NCBI GenBank assembly: GCA_016790515.1
Contig: JAEUOY010000053.1
Location: forward strand, 61,709 to 125,708
From: Burkholderiaceae bacterium
GTDB lineage: Bacteria; Pseudomonadota; Gammaproteobacteria; Burkholderiales; Burkholderiaceae_C
DNA length: 64,000 bases
Direction: 5' to 3'
A program made the position numbers and the translations under genes. Positions 58,382-64,000 of this stretch are shown here, piece by piece (within the stretch, counting starts at the first letter, position 1; each line of letters opens with the position of its first letter). The notes beneath the pieces are model-generated. The model was not told the DNA's origin. It searched no databases and worked only from the letters and a program-made list of their open reading frames with translations.

Positions 58382-59476
58382 CCCACAGTCCAGGACGGGG
58401 GCGCCTTCGCGCTTGTAGGCCACCACGTGGTCGACCTCCAGCCGGATGCCGATGCGCTCGCCGATCGCGTGGTTGTGGTGCGAGGGCACCAGCGACAGCA
58501 CCGTGGTGCCGCTGTCCAGCCGCAGCGTGTAGAGGAACTCGGCGCCGCGGAAGGCCTTGGCCAGCACCTCGGCGGTGACCGGGCTGGCGTCGTCGTGCAC
58601 CACGTCGTCGGGGCGCAGCAGCACGTCGACGCTGCAGCCGGTGTCGCACAGGTCGCCGTGCTCGGTGCAGCGGATCGGCTGCTCGCTCTGCAGCTGCCCG
58701 AGCTCCATCTGGATGTGCTGGCCGCGGCGCACGGTGCCCTGCAGGAAGGCACCCTGGCCGACGAAATCGGCGACGAAGCGGTTGGCCGGCCGGTGGTACA
58801 GGTTGTAGGCGGTGTCCCATTGCTGGATGCGGCCGCTGCTCATGATGCCGATCTCGTCGGCGATCGCGAAGGCCTCATGCTGGTCGTGGGTGACCAGCAG
58901 CGCGGTCGTGCCGGCGGCCTTCAGCAGGCCGCGCAGCTCGCCGCCCAGCCGCTCGCGCAGTTCGATGTCGAGGTTGGAGAAGGGTTCGTCGAGCAGCAGC
59001 AGCCGCGGCGCCGGCGCCAGTGCCCGCGCCAGCGCCACCCGCTGCTGCTGGCCGCCCGACAGCTGGTGCGGGTAGCGCGATCCGGCGCCGCCCAGGCCGA
59101 CGGTGTCGAGCATCTGCTGCACCCGCTGTGCCGCGCCGGGCAGGCCGCGCAACCCGAAGGCGACGTTGGCCGCCACCGTCAGGTGCGGGAACAGCGCATG
59201 GTCCTGGAACACCATGCCGATGCGGCGCTGCTCGGGCGGCAACTGGCGCTGCGCGCTGCTGACCAGCTCGCCGTCGAGCCGGATCTCGCCGGCGCTGACC
59301 GGTTCGAAACCGGCGATCGCCCGCAGCACCGTGGTCTTGCCGCAGCCCGAGGGCCCGAGCAGGCAGCCCACCGTGCCGCGCGGCAGGGTCAGCGAGAAGT
59401 TCTCGACCACGGCGCGCTTGCCGTAGGCCACGGCGATGCCGGCCAGCTGCAGCCAGGGTGGTTCGGCGCTTGTCAT
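58379..59476 (-). CDS. Fe3+-type ABC transporter ATP-binding protein (FbpC-like)
   Basis: A 365-residue ATPase. Walker A is LLGPSGCGKTTVLRAIAG, the Q loop VFQDHALFPHLTVAANVAFG, the signature LSGGQQQRVALARAL, Walker B LLLLDEPFSNLD and the switch LLVTHDQHEAFAIAD. The C-terminal 120 residues form a TOBE/OB regulatory domain (VDVLLRPDDVVHDDASPV). This architecture is that of FbpC/PotA-type importers for Fe3+ or small solutes. Divergent from its probable partner permease; no periplasmic binding protein gene is nearby. Confidence 0.88.
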   Translation of the reverse strand: MTSAEPPWLQLAGIAVAYGKRAVVENFSLTLPRGTVGCLLGPSGCGKTTVLRAIAGFEPVSAGEIRLDGELVSSAQRQLPPEQRRIGMVFQDHALFPHLTVAANVAFGLRGLPGAAQRVQQMLDTVGLGGAGSRYPHQLSGGQQQRVALARALAPAPRLLLLDEPFSNLDIELRERLGGELRGLLKAAGTTALLVTHDQHEAFAIADEIGIMSSGRIQQWDTAYNLYHRPANRFVADFVGQGAFLQGTVRRGQHIQMELGQLQSEQPIRCTEHGDLCDTGCSVDVLLRPDDVVHDDASPVTAEVLAKAFRGAEFLYTLRLDSGTTVLSLVPSHHNHAIGERIGIRLEVDHVVAYKREGAPVLDCG

Positions 59477-59503
59477 CGTGGCCGGATGATAGGGCGCCGC
59501 CGA

Positions 59504-59509
59504 TACACT
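59504..59509 (+). promoter_or_regulatory. -10 box for the Fe3+-type permease gene
   Basis: TACACT, 30 bp before the GTG at 59540. Its position argues against the in-frame ATG at 59486, which lies upstream of this promoter and only 9 bp from the divergent ATPase start. Confidence 0.5.
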
Positions 59510-59539
59510 GCCGCCTCGCCGATCGCCCGCCCCAGTGCC

Positions 59540-61243
59540 GTGACCCTTCGCCCCGAGACCCTGCCGACGCCGCCCCTGCGGCCGTCGCACGGTGCGGCGC
59601 ATCGGCAGCGCTGGTCCGCTCTGGTGGCGATCGCGCTGCTGACCGCCGCGCTGGTGGCGGTGCCGATCCTGTCGGTGGTGTCGAACCTGTTCGGCGGCGG
59701 CACCGGCGGCACCTGGGCGCATCTGGCATCCACCGTGCTGCCCGACTACGTCGTGACGACGCTGTGGCTGTGCGCCGGCGTCGGCGTCGGCGTCACGCTG
59801 CTGGGCGTCGGTTCGGCCTGGTTGGTCACGCGGCATGAGTTTCCCGGTCGCGCCGCCTTCGAGTGGGCGCTGGTGTTGCCGCTGGCGGTGCCGGCCTACG
59901 TGATGGCCTACACCTACACCGACCTGCTGCAGTACGTGGGCCCGGTGCAGACCGCGCTGCGCGAGGCCTTCGGCTGGAAGCGGGCCGACTACTGGTTCCC
60001 CGACGTGCGATCCACCGCTGGGGCGGTGGCGATGTTCTCGCTGGTGCTGTACCCCTATGTCTACCTGATGGCGCGCACCGCGTTCATCGAACGCGGCGGC
60101 GCGATGATCGAGGTCGCCCGCTCGCTGGGGCTGACACCCTGGCAGGGCTTCCTGCGGGTCTCGCTGCCGATGGCGCGGCCGGCGATCGCCGGTGGTGTCG
60201 CGCTGGCGCTGATGGAGACGCTGGCCGACTTCGGCACCGTCAGCTACTTTGCGGTGCAGACCTTCACCACCGGGATCTACCGCGCCTGGTTCTCGCTCGG
60301 CGACCGGGTGGCGGCGGCGCAGCTGTCGGCGGTGCTGCTGGGCTTCGTGGCGGCGGTGCTGCTGCTCGAGCGCGCCAGCCGCGGCGCCCGCCGCTATGCC
60401 GACGCCAGCCTGCACCGCGGCGCCACGGCACGCAGCGCGCTGCACGGCGCCCGATCGGCGCTGGCGGTGGCCGCCTGCGCGCTGCCGCTGGCCGGCGGCT
60501 TCGGGCTGCCGGCGGTGCTGCTGCTGCGCATGGCGCTGACCGAGGGCGACGCCCAGTTCGGCGAGAAGTTCCTGCGGCTGGCCGGCAACAGCACGCTGCT
60601 GGCCGGGCTGACCGCGCTGCTGGCCGTGGCGCTGGCGCTGCTGATCGGCTACGCCGCGCGGGTGCACCGCGGCGCGGCGATGCGCTGGGCGCATCGGGTT
60701 GCCGGCCTGGGCTATGCGCTGCCGGGTTCGGTGATCGCGGTCGGCGTGCTGATCCCGGTGACCCGGCTCGACCATGCCTTGGCTGCCTTGCTGCGCGACG
60801 CCTTCGGGCTGCAGGCGGGCCTGCTGTTCACCGGCGGCATCGCGGCGCTGGTCTACGCCTGCCTGGTGCGCTATCTCACCGCGGCGATGCATGCGGTGGA
60901 TGCCGGGCTGGCCAAGATCACCCCCAGCATGGACCAGGCCGCGCGCAGCCTGGGCCACACCCCGGCGCAGACGATGCGGCGCGTCCACCTGCCGCTGCTG
61001 CGCGGCAGCATGCTGACCGCCGGCCTGCTGGTGTTCATCGACGTGATGAAGGAACTGCCGGCCACCCTGGTGATGCGGCCGTTCAACTTCGACACCCTGG
61101 CGACCCAGGCCTATACGCTGGCCGCCGACGAGCGGCTGGCCGAGGCGTCGACCGCCGCGCTGGCGATCGTCGTCGTTGGGCTGCTGCCGATGGTGGTGAT
61201 CTGCCGCCAGATTGCGCGCGGTGACGCGGTCAGCGCCAGCTGA
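59540..61243 (+). CDS. Fe3+-type ABC transporter permease (FbpB-like)
   Basis: A 567-residue inner-membrane protein with about twelve hydrophobic segments and two binding-protein-dependent transport domains. The EAA loops are in MIEVARSLGLTPWQGFLRVSLPMARPAIAGG and, in the second half, MDQAARSLGHTPAQTMRRVHLPLLRGSML. Fused double permeases of this kind import Fe3+ with FbpA and FbpC. Start chosen at GTG 59540 from the promoter position; ATG 59486 would add 18 residues. It ends at a TGA followed by a 488-bp repeat-rich gap. Confidence 0.88.
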   Translation: MTLRPETLPTPPLRPSHGAAHRQRWSALVAIALLTAALVAVPILSVVSNLFGGGTGGTWAHLASTVLPDYVVTTLWLCAGVGVGVTLLGVGSAWLVTRHEFPGRAAFEWALVLPLAVPAYVMAYTYTDLLQYVGPVQTALREAFGWKRADYWFPDVRSTAGAVAMFSLVLYPYVYLMARTAFIERGGAMIEVARSLGLTPWQGFLRVSLPMARPAIAGGVALALMETLADFGTVSYFAVQTFTTGIYRAWFSLGDRVAAAQLSAVLLGFVAAVLLLERASRGARRYADASLHRGATARSALHGARSALAVAACALPLAGGFGLPAVLLLRMALTEGDAQFGEKFLRLAGNSTLLAGLTALLAVALALLIGYAARVHRGAAMRWAHRVAGLGYALPGSVIAVGVLIPVTRLDHALAALLRDAFGLQAGLLFTGGIAALVYACLVRYLTAAMHAVDAGLAKITPSMDQAARSLGHTPAQTMRRVHLPLLRGSMLTAGLLVFIDVMKELPATLVMRPFNFDTLATQAYTLAADERLAEASTAALAIVVVGLLPMVVICRQIARGDAVSAS

Positions 61244-61347
61244 GCCGGGCTTGGAGGATTGCAGAGGTCGTTGCGGCAGCGACGGGAAGCGGCTCGGTGC
61301 GGAAGTCGCCCTGCTGCTTCGCAGCGGACACCCGGACGACGGGACGA

Positions 61348-61587
61348 GAGCGTCAGGCCAGGCTGCCGTGCTCTGCTCCGTGTCCCCCGCCGTCGCCCTG
61401 ACGGACGCCGGCTCCTCCTTTACCTGCGCAGAACACGGCAGCCCGTCCTGACGCTCCGGCACCACCGGGGCATGCCAGGGCCGCCAAGACCGTCGCACGC
61501 GCCCGGCGGTGCCGGGACGAGGGCGCCGGGTGACCGGACGACGTAGGTAAAGGAGGAGCCGGCCGCAGGCCGGCGGGGGACACGGAG
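61348..61587. repeat. Nested inverted repeats in the gap after the permease gene
   Basis: The main pair is 61376-61428 and 61542-61587 in opposite orientation: both read CTCCGTGTCCCCC, a hairpin-forming core that differs between copies, then GGCTCCTCCTTTACCT. Similarity continues inward (CGGCACC-R-CCGGG at about 61457-61470 and 61502-61516). A further pair, GAGCGTCAGG..GGCTGCCGTG (61348-61370) and its inverse (61434-61456), brackets the left copy. The 488-bp gap 61244-61731 holds no gene. Confidence 0.8.
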
Positions 61588-61731
61588 TCGGCCGGTCGCC
61601 CGGTGGCCTCGGCCTCGTCCACACGCCGAATCAGCTTCGATGCTTGTTGCGAAAGCCGCCTTTCGGAATACCTGCAACGAGCCGCCACCCGACATCGCCC
61701 ACCAGAACCCGGGCACGAGCGCGCCGCGGAA

Positions 61732-62667
61732 TCAAGCCGCGAAGCCGCCCGCCAGCGCCTCCCGCAGGAAGCCCACCAGCGCCTGCACCGCGCGCGGCAC
61801 ATAAGGGCTGTAGGGCCGGATCGCGTAGAGCTGCTCGCCGAAGCTGCCGACCGGCTGCCACTGAGGCAGCACGACAGCCAGCCGGCCCACACGCAGCGCC
61901 GCCTGGGCGCTGAAGTCGGGCAGCAGCGCAATGCCCAGTCCGCCCAGCGCCGCCTCGCGCAACGCCTCGCTGTTGTTGGCGGCGAAGCAGCCGCTCACCG
62001 GCACCGTGACCTTCTGGCCAGGGCCGTCCCTCGGCGCGAGCTGCCAGGCCGGCGATTCGCCGGCGCGCAGGTAGTGCAGGCAGTCGTGACCGGCCAGGTC
62101 GGCCGGCTCGGAGGGCGTACCGCGCCGACGCAGGTAGGCACGGCTGGCCACCAGCAGCGATCGGGTGCTGCAGAGCGTCCACGCGACATGCGTATCGGGC
62201 GGCGCCGGGCTGTGACGGATCGCCAGATCGAACCCCTCCTGCGCCAACGGCACCAGCCGGTCCGACAGGTCCAGCTCGATGCGCACCTCGGGGTGGGCGC
62301 GCAGGAAGACCGGCAGCCGCGGCACGATCTGCTGGCGCGCCAGCGCCACCGGCGCCGTCACCCGAAGCCGGCCGCGCGGTGTCGCCGCCAGGTCCTTGAT
62401 GCCGGCGAAGGCGGTGCCGATCTGCGCGAACGCGCTGCCGGTGGCGTCGGCGAGCTGCTGGCCGGCCTCGGTCAGCCGCACGCTGCGGGTGGTGCGCAGC
62501 ACCAGCGGCACGCCGGCGGCGCGCTCGAGCTCGGCGATGCGCTGGCTCATCGCCGCCTTGCTGACGCCCAGCCGCTGCGCCGCCGCGGTGAAGCTGCCCA
62601 GCGTGCCCAGCACGCTGAGCCAGTGCACGTGGCTCCACAGCGTCTCGATGCGGCGGGTGTCGGTCAC
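61732..62667 (-). CDS. LysR family transcriptional regulator
   Basis: A 311-residue LysR regulator. The N-terminal winged helix contains LGSFTAAAQRLGVSKAAMSQRIAELERAAGVPLVLRTTRSVRLTEAG. The effector domain follows with RGRLRVTAPVALARQQIVPRLPVFLRAHPEVRIELDLSDR and ALGGLGIALLPDF. The GTG start places the first helix at the usual distance from the N-terminus; an ATG 11 codons upstream (62700) lies inside the palindromic operator. Divergent from the mmsA-like gene, which it probably controls. Effector unknown. Confidence 0.88.
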   Translation of the reverse strand: MTDTRRIETLWSHVHWLSVLGTLGSFTAAAQRLGVSKAAMSQRIAELERAAGVPLVLRTTRSVRLTEAGQQLADATGSAFAQIGTAFAGIKDLAATPRGRLRVTAPVALARQQIVPRLPVFLRAHPEVRIELDLSDRLVPLAQEGFDLAIRHSPAPPDTHVAWTLCSTRSLLVASRAYLRRRGTPSEPADLAGHDCLHYLRAGESPAWQLAPRDGPGQKVTVPVSGCFAANNSEALREAALGGLGIALLPDFSAQAALRVGRLAVVLPQWQPVGSFGEQLYAIRPYSPYVPRAVQALVGFLREALAGGFAA

Positions 62668-62697
62668 GGGGGTATGCTGTTCCGGATTCCGGATTTG

Positions 62698-62721
62698 CAT
62701 TGTTCATCGATCTGAACAATG
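62698..62721. promoter_or_regulatory. LysR-type binding site between the regulator and mmsA
   Basis: Perfect 9-bp arms CATTGTTCA and TGAACAATG flank TCGATC, containing the LysR T-N11-A pattern. Its centre lies about 65 bp before the predicted transcription start of the dehydrogenase gene, the classical position of a LysR recognition site. Confidence 0.7.
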
Positions 62722-62762
62722 AATCCAGCCGAAGCCCGCTACCGGCCGCGCCGCGACCGCCC

Positions 62763-62768
62763 TAGACT
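62763..62768 (+). promoter_or_regulatory. -10 box of the mmsA-like gene
   Basis: TAGACT, 4/6 match, about 36 bp before the ATG. The lack of a good -35 box fits activation by the LysR protein from the site at 62698-62721. Confidence 0.4.
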
Positions 62769-62803
62769 GCGGAACTCGCCAACTCATCACCGGAGACAAG
62801 ACC

Positions 62804-64000
<1,197 letters not shown>

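Noticed and set aside
59486-59488. ATG as start of the Fe3+-type permease
   Set aside because: It lies upstream of the TACACT promoter and 9 bp from the divergent ATPase start; GTG 59540 is more plausible.
61259-61546. Small arginine-rich open frames in the gap after the permease
   Set aside because: They run through the inverted repeats, lack ribosome binding sites and change frame across copies.

Overview
This 64-kb window is chromosomal DNA of very high GC from a beta-proteobacterium, most likely a Burkholderiales member of the Rubrivivax/Leptothrix/Methylibium type. The evidence is gene content and order: maf-yceD-rpmF-plsX-fabHDG-acpP-fabF-rpoE-rseAB-mucD-lepA-lepB-rnc-era-recO-pdxJ-acpS-nagZ and a divergent rne/rluC pair, together with -10 boxes of the TAGAAT/TACACT kind. 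Genus-level placement is inference. No rRNA, tRNA, CRISPR array or intact insertion sequence was found.

Region 1 (1-18.2 kb, all minus strand) is a surface-glycan operon of 18 genes transcribed toward position 1. It starts with an EPS-type MarR regulator and a full CMP-pseudaminic acid pathway (pseB, pseC, pseF, a pseG-acetyltransferase fusion, pseI). It continues with a capsule-type glycosyltransferase, a predicted 2-oxoglutarate/Fe(II) dioxygenase, two FkbM methyltransferases, an MsbA-like ABC exporter, further glycosyltransferases and methyltransferases, an atypical epimerase and a DegT aminotransferase. Eleven of the gene junctions are 4-bp stop/start overlaps. The likely product is a methylated, possibly hydroxylated, pseudaminic-acid-containing glycan.

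Region 2 (18.4-24.4 kb) holds polysaccharide export and precursor genes: a Wzz-type chain-length protein, an SLBB-rich outer-membrane export protein, a divergent WecA/MraY-type initiating transferase, and rfbC and rfbD without rfbA or rfbB.

Region 3 (24.5-48.7 kb) is conserved housekeeping: a DEAD-box helicase, Maf with a methyltransferase, the type II fatty-acid synthesis cluster, the sigma-E envelope-stress module, lepA/lepB, rnc/era/recO, pdxJ/acpS/nagZ and a convergent M17 aminopeptidase.

Region 4 (48.8-58.3 kb) has rne (minus) divergent from rluC-HAD-Rieske-sppA, then a large PEP-CTERM-type TPR lipoprotein. Region 5 (58.4-64 kb) has a divergent Fe3+-type ABC ATPase/permease pair without a binding protein, a repeat-filled gap, and a LysR regulator divergent from a methylmalonate-semialdehyde dehydrogenase cut by the window end.

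The least expected signals are non-coding. A hairpin repeat starts exactly at the TGA stop of mucD (two tandem 79-bp copies) and again at the TGA of the ABC ATPase near 58.38 kb; the flanks and the CTGC loop are conserved while the stem changes on both sides. A second hairpin-bearing repeat sits as an inverted pair at 61.38-61.59 kb. A palindrome-rich insert lies in frame inside era. A two-hairpin small-RNA candidate with a strong intrinsic terminator lies upstream of lepA. Palindromic operators precede the MarR and LysR genes.
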